DNA of 64,000 nucleotides from an uncultured Bacteroides sp. (GTDB taxonomy: Bacteria; Bacteroidota; Bacteroidia; Bacteroidales; Bacteroidaceae), in the NCBI GenBank assembly GCA_902492205.1, contig CABUKU010000013.1:1-64000 (forward strand), read 5' to 3'. Within the stretch, counting starts at the first letter, position 1; each line of letters begins with the position of its first letter. Positions 36,301 through 43,881 of the stretch are shown here, in pieces. A program made the translations under genes and the position numbers. Below the pieces are notes generated by a model. It saw only the letters and a program-made list of their open reading frames with translations, ran no database searches and was not told the origin of the DNA.

Positions 36301-37813
36301 CGATGTATTGAATGCAGGATTTCTTTTGAAAGATTCTGTCCGCCTGATACCCGATAATATACAGTTCAGAAATGCAAGAGTGTTTGACACGGAAGGGCAT
36401 GAAGGTACGGTGAATGGAGATTTGTTCCACCATAATCTGAAAGATCTCTCCTATCGTTTCCAGATGAGTGCCAATAATATGCTGGTCTTTAATACAAAAG
36501 AAGATCCCGATTTTCCTTTTTATGGAACAGTTTACGGTACGGGCAATGTGCAATTAAACGGTTCTTCCGAGGGATTAAATGTAGATGTGGCAATGACTAC
36601 CAACCGGAAAACAAACTTTGTTTACATGATTGGGGGAACGTCCTCTGCTGCAAGCAATCAGTTTATTACATTCATAGATAAAACTCCTAAACGCCAGACA
36701 AGAGATTCCATTCCAATCATAGAGGATATTCATAAGCCTGTTGAGGAACCTGATATACCAATGGATATAAGATTGAATATACTTGTGGATGCTACCCCTG
36801 ATGCCACTATGAAGTTAGTAATGGATCCTGTTGCGGGAGATTATATCGGTGGCCGTGGTAATGGAAATATCCGCATAGACTTTTATAATAAAGGCGATGT
36901 GAAAATGTTCGGTAGCTACACAATTACACAAGGGGTATATAAGTTCAGCTTGCAGGAAGTCATTCGCAAAGATTTTACCATTAATTCGGGAAGCACCATT
37001 ACATTTAATGGTGATCCGTTTGATGCTAACCTTGATATACGGGCTGCCTATACGGTAAACTCGGCATCATTGAGCGATTTGGGTATCAATTTCAATCAGC
37101 AGAATAACGTAAAAGTAAATTGTTTGATGGACTTAACCGGCAATTTGCTGAAACCGAATTTACAGTTTGACATAGAATTGCCAAATGATAACGAAGAAGT
37201 CAAGAATGCTGTAAAGAGTGCTATCAGTACGGATGAACAGATGAATATGCAAATTCTTTATTTGTTGGGAATAGGTAAGTTCTATACTTATGATTACAAC
37301 AATAACGGGCAGTCTTCCAATGCGATGAGTTCGGTACTGTCTTCTACCATTTCGGGACAGTTGAATAATATGCTGTCTCAAGCCATAAACAGCAGTAACT
37401 GGAATTTTGGAACTAACCTGAGTACCGGAGATAAAGGTTGGACTGATATGGAGATAGAAGGCATACTTTCCGGTCAGCTATTGAATAACCGCTTGTTGAT
37501 AAACGGTAATTTCGGCTATCGTGACAACCCAACAGCCAACACAAATTTTGTGGGCGACTTCGATATAGAGTATCTTTTGACTAAATCGGGGGATATTCGC
37601 CTAAAAGCATATAATCAGACGAATGACCGTTATTTTACCAAAACTACTTTGACTACCCAAGGAGTAGGTCTTATCTATAAGAAAGATTTCAATACTTGGA
37701 AAGAATTGTTTAGAAGGACATTCAAAAAGAAAGCCGAAAGCAAGCAGTCGGCCGATACGATAAAGAAAGATACGGTTACTATTCCGCAATCCAAGAATAA
37801 AAGGGAGAGATAG
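33392..37813 (+). CDS. tamB: Translocation/assembly module protein TamB (AsmA-like lipid-transfer type)
   Basis: Very large inner-membrane-anchored periplasmic protein, related to bridge-like lipid carriers that move phospholipid to the outer membrane. More than 1,400 aa of repetitive beta-strand sequence lead to the C-terminal TamB/DUF490 domain (DPVAGDYIGGRGNGNIRID, ITQGVYKFSLQEVIRKDF, DIRAAYTV, LLTKSGDIRLKAYNQTNDRYF). The given start is TTG, the only usual initiation codon in frame, but it cuts the membrane anchor: the same frame stays open to 33305 and encodes RTLRRIVRIFLGVIIGLYLG, a good N-terminal helix. The true start is probably 15-29 codons upstream at a non-standard codon, or a base is missing there. 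Confidence 0.85.
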   Translation: MLLNIPAVQHRLSILVAKELKNVLNTELSIGRIDIGLLNRIIIDDVLLKDQSGKEMLKVTRLSAKFDIIPLFNGKIAISSVQLFGFNISLNKLTPESKPNFQFVLDAFASKDTVKKESNLDLRINSVLIRRGKLAYDVLSEPETPGKFNAKHVKVQNIIANISLKVLRKDSVNAYIKRLSLEEQSGFDLQKLSLRVLGNTKQTKIENFAIALPNTMLQMDTISFKYDSLGGLKNVAKDVRFAGKMLPSYVTLKDISCFVPALGNFADRLDLDMEFDGTVDQLNCPRLQVSVDDNILIRGDVGFQDLSNTADAYVYGKLSRCDLNRAGVDFVIRNLAKDYSGTPAILKRLGDVSFRGEVSGYFNDLVTYGVVRTSIGSVRTDVKLSSNKEKAYFSYSGSVKTDDLELGKLLGNDKVGSINFNLDVKGMHYKHQLPSINMKGLITSVEYSKYNYENIELDGEYKRGGFDGKISLNDPNGKILLNGNFNLAQKVPTFNFKADVRKLHPNALNLTKKYEDSEFSLKMDANFTGNSIDNMIGEINVDSISFKAPAKDFFMKNMNITATQNGDGEKQLSLNSEFITAVIKGKYSYQTIPLSVLKTVERYIPSLLSINSKKKEPDNDFSFDVHVYNTNILTEVFDIPLTVYTHSTVKGYFNDKAHKLRIEGYFPSFKYKENWFESGMILCENPSDQINCRVRASNHMKKGSVLNLSVDAIAQNDILKTSINWGNDGQVTYSGKFSAITNFFKTAGEHPILQANIDVQPTKVILNDSTWNIHPSRIAIDSGRVYINNFLFNHKDQYLRINGKLTKNAEDTVKVDLKDINLSYVFDIVQFHSVDFGGMASGTATASGVFKNPEMNAKLFVKNFSLNQGILGNMNIYGTWDKEVEGISLDADMKEEGISHTTVKGYVSPKRKGLDLHIGADSTNIAFLQRFMKSIASDVHGRANGKVRLFGGFKSLNLDGAVYADAGFKIDVLNAGFLLKDSVRLIPDNIQFRNARVFDTEGHEGTVNGDLFHHNLKDLSYRFQMSANNMLVFNTKEDPDFPFYGTVYGTGNVQLNGSSEGLNVDVAMTTNRKTNFVYMIGGTSSAASNQFITFIDKTPKRQTRDSIPIIEDIHKPVEEPDIPMDIRLNILVDATPDATMKLVMDPVAGDYIGGRGNGNIRIDFYNKGDVKMFGSYTITQGVYKFSLQEVIRKDFTINSGSTITFNGDPFDANLDIRAAYTVNSASLSDLGINFNQQNNVKVNCLMDLTGNLLKPNLQFDIELPNDNEEVKNAVKSAISTDEQMNMQILYLLGIGKFYTYDYNNNGQSSNAMSSVLSSTISGQLNNMLSQAINSSNWNFGTNLSTGDKGWTDMEIEGILSGQLLNNRLLINGNFGYRDNPTANTNFVGDFDIEYLLTKSGDIRLKAYNQTNDRYFTKTTLTTQGVGLIYKKDFNTWKELFRRTFKKKAESKQSADTIKKDTVTIPQSKNKRER

Positions 37814-37817
37814 GAAC

Positions 37818-38417
37818 TTAACTGATGTCCTGCAATTCTACTAACTTGTTGACAATGGCATAAATTGTCAGTCCGGAAGGACTGTGTATCTGTAATTTCC
37901 TTGCAATATTTCTGCGATGTGTGATTACCGTATGGATAGACAGATATAATTTTTCTGCTATTTCTTTATTGGTCATCCCTTTCACCACACAAACTATGAT
38001 TTCTTTTTCTCTTTGGCTGAGTGATTCCAATTCGGAGTCTTCGTCATTGGAAGAAAGATTTCTTAGTTTGGTTATCTTCCGGTACAGAACATCTATATCG
38101 TCATATACTGAGATTGTATCATCATAATTTTTTAAAAGAGTGTTGTCTATTACAGAGCAGACCAACGAAATACATTTAGTGTGGGCAGACTTTTCTTCTT
38201 TGAATTTGCCAATATCGAACCAACCTCCGAATACCGGATTAATAATGAGTATGTCCGGTGTGTGTGCACGAAGGCAATCATGTAAAGATTCAATGGAAGT
38301 TACTTCTACCGGACGGATATTCAAGTCCGGAAGTCGTTTTAGCATGGTGGATATTCCACTGCGGATAATAACAGATGTTTCTGCAATAATTACTCTTAAA
38401 GGTTCGTTACTTTTCAT
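37818..38417 (-). CDS. LuxR-family response regulator with degenerate receiver
   Basis: 199 aa: an N-terminal receiver-like domain (about 5-115) and a C-terminal LuxR/NarL HTH (about 132-195, SQREKEIIVCVVKGMTNKEIAEKLYLSIHTV). The position of the phosphorylated Asp appears to be Asn60 (PDILIINPVFGG), so phosphorylation is unlikely. It overlaps the start of the hemerythrin gene's end by 11 bp, implying coupling. The 3' end is 5 bp from tamB's convergent stop. A pseudoreceiver controlled by protein contact or constant activity is the simplest reading. Confidence 0.85.
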   Translation of the reverse strand: MKSNEPLRVIIAETSVIIRSGISTMLKRLPDLNIRPVEVTSIESLHDCLRAHTPDILIINPVFGGWFDIGKFKEEKSAHTKCISLVCSVIDNTLLKNYDDTISVYDDIDVLYRKITKLRNLSSNDEDSELESLSQREKEIIVCVVKGMTNKEIAEKLYLSIHTVITHRRNIARKLQIHSPSGLTIYAIVNKLVELQDIS

Positions 38418-39114
38418 TTGTGTTCCTTTCTAACCTAAAAACAGCAGGTACAAACATATAGTCTTCAACACGGCAGTGTGAAGCAAGATCTTGTTCACAT
38501 GAATAAATGTCGAACAATACAGCGTTTAGTAAGTTATTGTTGGCATTGGCCGGATAATATTTGATGATGATATTCTTCAGTTCAGTCAGCCTTGCTTCTA
38601 TCTGGTTGTGCTTTTTGGCAAATATGCCGATTTGGTAATTGCCTGGATTTTGCTTATCCAATAAGGAGGTGACATAATTGAAAACCGTTTTATCTTCATA
38701 TTCCATGTGTTTCCTTACCTCTTTTACATATTCGTCATAAAATTTTAAGATAAGGGCTGCCACTTCGTCTTCCGAACAGTCGATAGCTTCTATCATTTTC
38801 TTCCGAATGGCAGGAAGTTTGAAATCCAGAAAATAAGAATGTGCCTGTTTCAGATATGCCATTAATGAGGCAACGGATAAATTTTTAAAGTCTTCTTCAT
38901 TCCTGATATGATCGTCCTCAAGAAAATTCACGACAGCAAGGAATGTTTTATAATCAACATCGTTTTGCAAGCAAACTTCTTTCACACTTTTATCTCCAAA
39001 ACCAAGCGATAATCCAAAACGGCTCATTACCAAGAGCAACGAGTAATTTCCGCAAATAAGCTCACTCATCTTATCTGTTTCCTTATATCTCACTTGTTTA
39101 TTCATGCTTAACAT
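38407..39114 (-). CDS. Hemerythrin-domain (RIC/ScdA-like) protein
   Basis: 235 aa. The N-terminal part (MSRFGLSLGFGDKSVKEVCLQNDVDYKTF) resembles the short DUF542-like region of ScdA/YtfE proteins. The helical core carries spaced His/Glu ligands for a di-iron site: HSYFLDFKLP, EVRKHMEYED, AKKHNQIE, ASHCRVEDYMF. Family members repair iron-sulfur clusters or sense oxygen or NO. It is co-transcribed with, and overlaps, the LuxR regulator, so it may feed a di-iron redox signal to it. The exact start is uncertain; several Met lie in the first 16 residues. Confidence 0.85.
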   Translation of the reverse strand: MLSMNKQVRYKETDKMSELICGNYSLLLVMSRFGLSLGFGDKSVKEVCLQNDVDYKTFLAVVNFLEDDHIRNEEDFKNLSVASLMAYLKQAHSYFLDFKLPAIRKKMIEAIDCSEDEVAALILKFYDEYVKEVRKHMEYEDKTVFNYVTSLLDKQNPGNYQIGIFAKKHNQIEARLTELKNIIIKYYPANANNNLLNAVLFDIYSCEQDLASHCRVEDYMFVPAVFRLERNTNEK

Positions 39115-39285
39115 TTATTTGTTGCAAATTAACGTACAATTACAACGGCAGACAATCACCATATATAGGTATTTTTCCTTATAAAAACATTATTTATGAT
39201 GATAGAAAAAGACGGGGAAGAAGAATGAACAGAAAGTTGGACTTTTTGTTATAGTACTTGATAACAAACTAAAAAGCAGATAGTT

Positions 39286-39975
39286 ATGTATAAATTAATA
39301 TTAGTCAGACATGGAGAAAGTGTCTGGAACAAAGAGAATAAATTTACAGGTTGGGCAGATCCCGATTTGAGTGAAAGAGGTGAAGAAGAAGCCCGCCAAG
39401 CCGGACGTTTAATTAAAAATGCCGGGCTGACATTTGACGTTGCTTATTCATCGGTATTGAGACGTGCCATAAGAACCATGCATCTATTGGAAGAAGAAGC
39501 CGGATTGTTATGGGTTCCGGAACTTCATAGCTGGAGATTGAATGAGAGGCATTACGGGGCATTGCAAGGTTTGAATAAATCGGAAACGGCAGCAAAGTTC
39601 GGAGCAGACCAAGTGCATATCTGGCGTAGAAGTTACGATATAGTTCCTCCTCTGTTGGAACCAAATGATCCTCGTAATCCTGTACGGGAAGCCAGATATA
39701 AATATGTAGATCCTGAAGCTCTCCCGTTAGGAGAATCATTGGAACTAACCATTAAACGTGTATTGCCTTTCTGGCAAGACCACATTGCTCCTGCCCTGCT
39801 CGATGATAAAACCGTTCTTGTTGCTGCACACGGAAACAGTTTGCGTGCTTTAGTCAAATATCTGGATAAGATAAGTGATGAAGATATTGTAAGGCTGGAA
39901 ATCCCGACAGGTATTCCACAGGTATATGAACTTGATAATGTGCTCAATCCCATTCGGCATTATTATTTGGAATGA
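39286..39975 (+). CDS. gpmA: 2,3-bisphosphoglycerate-dependent phosphoglycerate mutase
   Basis: Glycolytic/gluconeogenic interconversion of 3- and 2-phosphoglycerate. The N-terminal LILVRHGESVWN holds the phosphorylated His, and RRAIRT, NERHYGALQG and VAAHGNSLRALVKYL complete the active site. 229 aa is close to the usual 230-250. It is monocistronic, with a terminator behind it. Confidence 0.95.
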   Translation: MYKLILVRHGESVWNKENKFTGWADPDLSERGEEEARQAGRLIKNAGLTFDVAYSSVLRRAIRTMHLLEEEAGLLWVPELHSWRLNERHYGALQGLNKSETAAKFGADQVHIWRRSYDIVPPLLEPNDPRNPVREARYKYVDPEALPLGESLELTIKRVLPFWQDHIAPALLDDKTVLVAAHGNSLRALVKYLDKISDEDIVRLEIPTGIPQVYELDNVLNPIRHYYLE

Positions 39976-39996
39976 TTCATGCTTATATATAGTCTC

Positions 39997-40047
39997 AATC
40001 CCTATTTATAGTGGTGACCACCGGTTATTTCACTATAAATGGGGATT
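39997..40047 (+). terminator. Terminator of gpmA
   Basis: A 17-bp stem (39997-40013 with 40031-40047, one wobble) encloses a small inner GGTGACCACC hairpin and is followed by T-rich sequence. Confidence 0.75.
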
Positions 40048-40068
40048 TTCTGTTTTTATCCACTTCCT

Positions 40069-40076
40069 TATCTTTG
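40069..40076 (+). promoter_or_regulatory. -7 element upstream of the flavodoxin gene
   Basis: TATCTTTG, an exact TAnnTTTG match 23 bases before the ATG at 40099. It rules out the upstream in-frame ATG at 40039. Confidence 0.65.
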
Positions 40077-40098
40077 TCACATCACAAAAAACGATTTA

Positions 40099-40608
40099 AT
40101 GATGAAAAAAACAGGAATATTTTATGGTTCGACAACAGGAACCACAGAAGAAATAGCCAGAAAGATTGCAAAACAGTTAGGAGTGGCAGATGGTGATGTG
40201 CATGATGCAGCCAAACTGACCGAAGCATTGGTTAACGATTATGAAGCATTGCTTCTTGGCACTTCCACATGGGGAGACGGAGATTTGCAAGATGATTGGT
40301 ATGACGCGGTGAAAGTGCTTCAGGGTATGGATTTATCTTCTAAAGTAATTGCATTGTTCGGTTGCGGTGACTCAGACTCTTACACAGATACTTTCTGTGA
40401 TGGCATGGGAATCCTTTACAATGATTTGCAGGCAACAGGTGCAAAATTCTGTGGTTCTGTCAGTACGGATGGATACACATTTGATAACTCCATTGCGGTA
40501 GCAGACGGAAAATTTGTAGGGCTTGCCATTGATGAGGTTAATGAAGACGGCAATACAGACGAACGAATAGCTCATTGGGTTGATACTCTAAAAAACGGGT
40601 GTCTTTGA
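40099..40608 (+). CDS. fldA: Flavodoxin, long-chain type
   Basis: 169-aa FMN electron carrier. The phosphate-binding loop is YGSTTGTTEEIA (residues 8-19), the FMN-stacking segments are TSTWGDGDLQDDW and CGDSDSYTDTF, and the long-chain insertion lies after DTFCDGMGILYNDLQ. Start chosen at 40099 because it sits 23 bases behind an exact -7 element and gives the normal N-terminus MMKKTGIFYGS (40102 is equally possible). It probably replaces ferredoxin under iron limitation. The DUF2023 gene follows directly. Confidence 0.95.
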   Translation: MMKKTGIFYGSTTGTTEEIARKIAKQLGVADGDVHDAAKLTEALVNDYEALLLGTSTWGDGDLQDDWYDAVKVLQGMDLSSKVIALFGCGDSDSYTDTFCDGMGILYNDLQATGAKFCGSVSTDGYTFDNSIAVADGKFVGLAIDEVNEDGNTDERIAHWVDTLKNGCL

Positions 40609-40625
40609 TTAATTTTTCAGTTATC

Positions 40626-40660
40626 AGGCACGGATCTTCAATAAATCCGTGCCTTTATTT
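40626..40660 (+). terminator. Terminator/attenuator between fldA and DUF2023
   Basis: A 10-bp GC-rich stem (40626-40635 with 40645-40654) is followed by TTATTT, ending 10 bases before the DUF2023 ATG. Partial read-through could set the ratio of the two products. Confidence 0.7.
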
Positions 40661-40669
40661 AATTATAGG

Positions 40670-41029
40670 ATGGAAAACGAGAGAATTGTTCCGGGAGAAA
40701 TAAGAATTTTTTTGAACCACATCTACGAGTTTAAAAAAGGAGTTCGCAATATGGTGCTTTATACCATGAATAAAGAATATGAAGAGTTTGCCGTCAAGAG
40801 ATTGGAGAATCAGAAGATATGTTATCTGAAACAAGAGGTGAGTGACAATAAAATCAACCTTTTCTTCGGCAAGAAAGAGTGTATGAACGCTATCAGGTAT
40901 TTTGTAAACCGTCCGTTGAATCACCTTACTCCCGAAGAAGATTTTATACTTGGTGCTATGCTTGGCTATGATATTTGCCAACAATGCAAACGCTTCTGTG
41001 GAAAGAAAAGTACAGTAAAATCTGCCTGA
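40670..41029 (+). CDS. DUF2023 protein (flavodoxin-linked)
   Basis: 119 aa from the ATG at 40670; an in-frame GTG at 40649 lies inside the preceding terminator stem and is rejected. DUF2023 genes regularly accompany fldA in Bacteroidales. The C-terminal CQQCKRFCGKK cluster of three cysteines plus Cys in ICYLKQE could bind metal. The function is unknown, possibly an accessory or repressor of flavodoxin-linked metabolism. Confidence 0.85.
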   Translation: MENERIVPGEIRIFLNHIYEFKKGVRNMVLYTMNKEYEEFAVKRLENQKICYLKQEVSDNKINLFFGKKECMNAIRYFVNRPLNHLTPEEDFILGAMLGYDICQQCKRFCGKKSTVKSA

Positions 41030-41102
41030 CTATACCTACTAATGTTGATTTTATGATCCGATATAACAATAAATAGGGATTTATGCCAAAGTAAAGATGC
41101 CG

Positions 41103-41110
41103 TACCTTTG
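41103..41110 (+). promoter_or_regulatory. -7 element upstream of the DAHP synthase gene
   Basis: TACCTTTG, an exact TAnnTTTG match about 21 bases before the start codon. Confidence 0.65.
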
Positions 41111-41130
41111 CAGGACATAAAAGTGATAAA

Positions 41131-41949
41131 ATGATGTTCTCATATAAAGGTATAAAAGACATTCGGATTATAGCCGGACCTTGCAGCGCAGAAACCCGGG
41201 AGCAGTTGTTCTCAACGGCTGAAGAATTACATCGGATAGGCATTAATATTTTGCGTGCAGGAATCTGGAAACCACGCACACATGCACACACTTTCGAAGG
41301 AGTTGGTGAAATAGGTTTAGGTTGGCTAAGGGAAGTTCAAAAAGAATTGGGGATGAAAGTATCTACGGAGGTAGGTAATGTGAAACATATTGAACTGGCA
41401 TTAAAGTATGGCATTGATATAATCTGGATAGGTGCGCGTACCACAGTGAACCCTTTTCTCATGCAAGAACTCGCCGATGCATTGCGAGGTGTGGATATTC
41501 CCGTAATGGTGAAAAATCCTGTTTGTCCCGATATTGAGTTATGGGCAGGTGGAATAGAAAGATTACAGGATAGCGGCATTCGCAAATTGTCTTTAATCCA
41601 CCGCGGCTTTTCTTTGCTCGATAACTCTCCTTACCGTAATTCCCCATGTTTGGATTTAGGCATGAGTATGAAAAAACGCTTTCCTGAAATACCTGTTTAT
41701 TGTGATCCCAGCCATATCTGTGGCAAACGCGAATTACTGGCAGACCTTTCTGCCGAAGCATTAGAAGCCGGAATGGATGGACTGATGATAGAATCTCATT
41801 GCCATCCGGAGAATGCTTGGTCTGATGCCCGTCAACAACTTACTCCTGCTGCGTTGGCGAAAATGCTATCCGAGCTTGGCATCCAAAAACATTCGGAAGC
41901 AGGTTATCAATTTAACGCTATTGGCAAACCGTGTATTTTACCTATATAA
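41131..41949 (+). CDS. 3-deoxy-7-phosphoheptulonate synthase, stand-alone type
   Basis: 272-aa TIM-barrel enzyme of the DAHP/KDO8P synthase superfamily (NeuB/AroAI-beta type): IIAGPCSAETREQL, GIWKPRTHAHTFEG, IWIGARTTVNPFLMQELADAL, VMVKNPV, IHRGFS, DPSHICGKRE and IESHCHPENA carry phosphate, arginine and metal (His, Glu) positions. Bacteroidetes more often carry the enzyme fused to a C-terminal type II chorismate mutase; this chain ends before such a domain. No aro genes adjoin. DAHP synthase is favoured over KDO8P synthase by the RTTVNPF and GIWKPRT patterns. Confidence 0.85.
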   Translation: MMFSYKGIKDIRIIAGPCSAETREQLFSTAEELHRIGINILRAGIWKPRTHAHTFEGVGEIGLGWLREVQKELGMKVSTEVGNVKHIELALKYGIDIIWIGARTTVNPFLMQELADALRGVDIPVMVKNPVCPDIELWAGGIERLQDSGIRKLSLIHRGFSLLDNSPYRNSPCLDLGMSMKKRFPEIPVYCDPSHICGKRELLADLSAEALEAGMDGLMIESHCHPENAWSDARQQLTPAALAKMLSELGIQKHSEAGYQFNAIGKPCILPI

Positions 41950-41973
41950 TAACAGTATTTCTATTTTTATCTC

Positions 41974-42435
41974 CAAATGTTCATTTAACATAAAGCTATC
42001 TGTTTGTTAGTTTGTTACGATGAACATTTAACTTTTCTAATCTCCACTTTATCTTCATTAATTTTCAGTCAACTTGTCATTGCCGATCAAGCCGGCAATG
42101 ACAAATTGCGAGTTTTGATTTTGAAAGTACCGCAGCTTTGTTCTCAAAGCACTGCGGCTTTGTATTCAAACGACCTGTCGTTTGTTTCAAACAACAAGTC
42201 ATTTGTAGAAATCAACAAGTTGATTTTCAAAAACAACCTGTTGATTTCTACAAACAACGGGTTGATTACTTTCAATCACCGCGTTGATTTTTTCAATCGC
42301 TGCGGCGATTTTTTCAATCAAGGCGTTGTTTTTTTTAGTCGCCGTGGCGAATGAAGATAAAGTGGAGATTAGAAAAGTTAAATGTTCATCGCAATGTATT
42401 CATAATGAATAAACAAAATGTTAAATGAACATTTG
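41974..42435. repeat. Nested inverted-repeat element with palindrome array 4 (about 13 units)
   Basis: An outer 18-bp inverted repeat (41974-41991 with 42418-42435), spacers of exactly 26 bp on each side, an inner 42-bp perfect inverted repeat (42018-42059 with 42350-42391), and inside it about 13 palindromes. Both pairs share the dyad centre 42204.5. Internal centres lie near 42089, 42109.5, 42131.5, 42153.5, 42175.5, 42196.5, 42217.5, 42238.5, 42259.5, 42281.5, 42302.5, 42323.5 and 42344.5 (pitch 20.5-22). Clean units include TTGTCATTGCCG/CGGCAATGACAA arms (42074-42104), AAATCAAC-AA-GTTGATTT, AATCGC-TGCG-GCGATT and TCGCC-GT-GGCGA. The element fills most of the 608-bp gap and is non-coding. 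Confidence 0.9.
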
Positions 42436-42502
42436 AAGGTAAAAATGAAAAAACTAATCATATATACTGATTACCACCCTTCATTATAACAACTTTTAGG
42501 TA

Positions 42503-42533
42503 TTGTCACGCTTTTTCTACTCCCCTACCTTTG
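42503..42533 (+). promoter_or_regulatory. Promoter of the iron/heme redox cluster
   Basis: TTG (42503-42505) and TACCTTTG (42526-42533, exact TAnnTTTG) lie 20 bases apart, 24 bases before the first porin gene. Confidence 0.7.
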
Positions 42534-42557
42534 CGTCGTGTTTAATTAAAGTAAAAT

Positions 42558-43853
42558 ATGAAAAAATTAACAGGTTTATTTGCTCTTTGTTTACTCATGA
42601 GCTTTACCACTGTAACCGCTTCGGCACAGGAGAAGAAAGGTAAATCGGCACAAGAGTATACAGATAATTATGAAGACTTTAAAAAATTCCGTTTCGGAGG
42701 ATATGGAGAAATGGCTGCAAGTTATATGGACTATGGTCAAAACCGTATTACTCCTTCTAAGGAAAATAGGGGTACAATATCTATTCCTCGTTTTGTGCTG
42801 GCTTTCGATTACAAGTTCTCTCCTACTTGGATACTTGGTACGGAGATCGAATTTGAATATGGTGGAACCGGTGCAGCACGTGAAATAGAATGGTATGAAG
42901 AAAACGGAGAATATGAAACGGAAATAGAAAAAGGTGGTGAAGTAGCACTTGAACAGTTCCATATTACTAAATTGATTCATCCTGCTTTCAATATCCGTGC
43001 CGGTCACATGATTGTTCCTGTGGGATTGACAAACTCACATCATGAACCACTGAACTTTTTCGGAGTTTACCGTCCCGAAGGTGAGACAACCATCCTACCT
43101 TCTACATGGCACGAGACCGGTATTGAATTCTTTGGTAAGTTTTGGGATTTCGATTATGAGCTACAAGTGGTTTCCGGTCTTGATCCTCAAAACTTTCGTC
43201 GTGAAAACTGGGTAGGAAAAGGACGTCAGGGTGCATTCGAAGTAGGAACTTTTACAAGCCCCGCATTTGTAGCCCGGTTAAATTATTCAGGAGTAAAGGG
43301 TTTGCGTGTGGGGGCTTCGGTTTATTATAATCAAACTGCGAAGAATAGCACTAAACCCGACCGAAATGTTAATCACACTTTTCCGGTAACTATTATCACC
43401 GGGGATGCACAGTACAAGAGCCCTAATAATAATTTCATTGCTCGTACCAATATGGTGTATGGCAATTTAGGAGGAAGCGCTGCTCTTTCCAAAATCAATA
43501 AAGGATCGAATAAAACTACCGGTTATCCTACTACACCTGTTGCAAAAAATGCAGTAAGTTATGCGGGTGAGGCAGGATATAATATTGGTAGTTTGTTTGG
43601 TGAAAAAGCACCTCGTATCTATCCTTTCTTACGTTATGAATATTACAATCCGATGGAAAAAACAGAAGGTAGTGTGCTTGCCGACAAACGCTTTCAAACT
43701 TCTATGTGGACTGCCGGATTTAATTATTATCCTTTGCCTAATCTGGTAATTAAAGCTGATTATTCAAACCGCAAAATTGGAGGAGGTAAGTATAACAGCG
43801 AAAATATGGCTTCGGTAGGCATCGCTTACATTGGTTGGTTTATCAAAAAATAA
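42558..43853 (+). CDS. Outer-membrane beta-barrel porin, cluster gene 1
   Basis: 431 aa with a signal peptide (ends near ASAQ) and an amphipathic beta-strand pattern of a 16-18-strand porin of the OprO/P-like type. The segment LGTEIEFEYGGTGAAREIEW and the NFFGVYRPEGETTILPSTW loop are characteristic of Bacteroidetes homologues. The final residues IGWFIKK end in a basic tail after a strand. It is not TonB-linked (no plug domain). It is the first gene of a co-directional five- or six-gene cluster; the substrate is unknown but the context points to iron or heme. Confidence 0.8.
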   Translation: MKKLTGLFALCLLMSFTTVTASAQEKKGKSAQEYTDNYEDFKKFRFGGYGEMAASYMDYGQNRITPSKENRGTISIPRFVLAFDYKFSPTWILGTEIEFEYGGTGAAREIEWYEENGEYETEIEKGGEVALEQFHITKLIHPAFNIRAGHMIVPVGLTNSHHEPLNFFGVYRPEGETTILPSTWHETGIEFFGKFWDFDYELQVVSGLDPQNFRRENWVGKGRQGAFEVGTFTSPAFVARLNYSGVKGLRVGASVYYNQTAKNSTKPDRNVNHTFPVTIITGDAQYKSPNNNFIARTNMVYGNLGGSAALSKINKGSNKTTGYPTTPVAKNAVSYAGEAGYNIGSLFGEKAPRIYPFLRYEYYNPMEKTEGSVLADKRFQTSMWTAGFNYYPLPNLVIKADYSNRKIGGGKYNSENMASVGIAYIGWFIKK

Positions 43854-43881
43854 ATATGAATTAATAATAAGTAAAAAGAAA

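Noticed and set aside
42061..42349. CRISPR array at 42.1 kb
   Set aside because: There is no constant repeat alternating with variable spacers. The period of about 21 bp is too short, every unit differs and is itself a palindrome, and no cas genes are nearby.
42004..42354. 116-aa reading frame across palindrome array 4
   Set aside because: It is a by-product of the repeats. The 21-22 bp pitch shifts frame, the amino-acid pattern has no domain, and similar frames occur across array 1 (7694-8117).
41974..42435. Insertion sequence or MITE at 42 kb
   Set aside because: No transposase and no target-site duplication are visible beside either pair of arms. The matching dyad centres and periodic interior are not typical of a MITE, so it is reported as an unclassified element.
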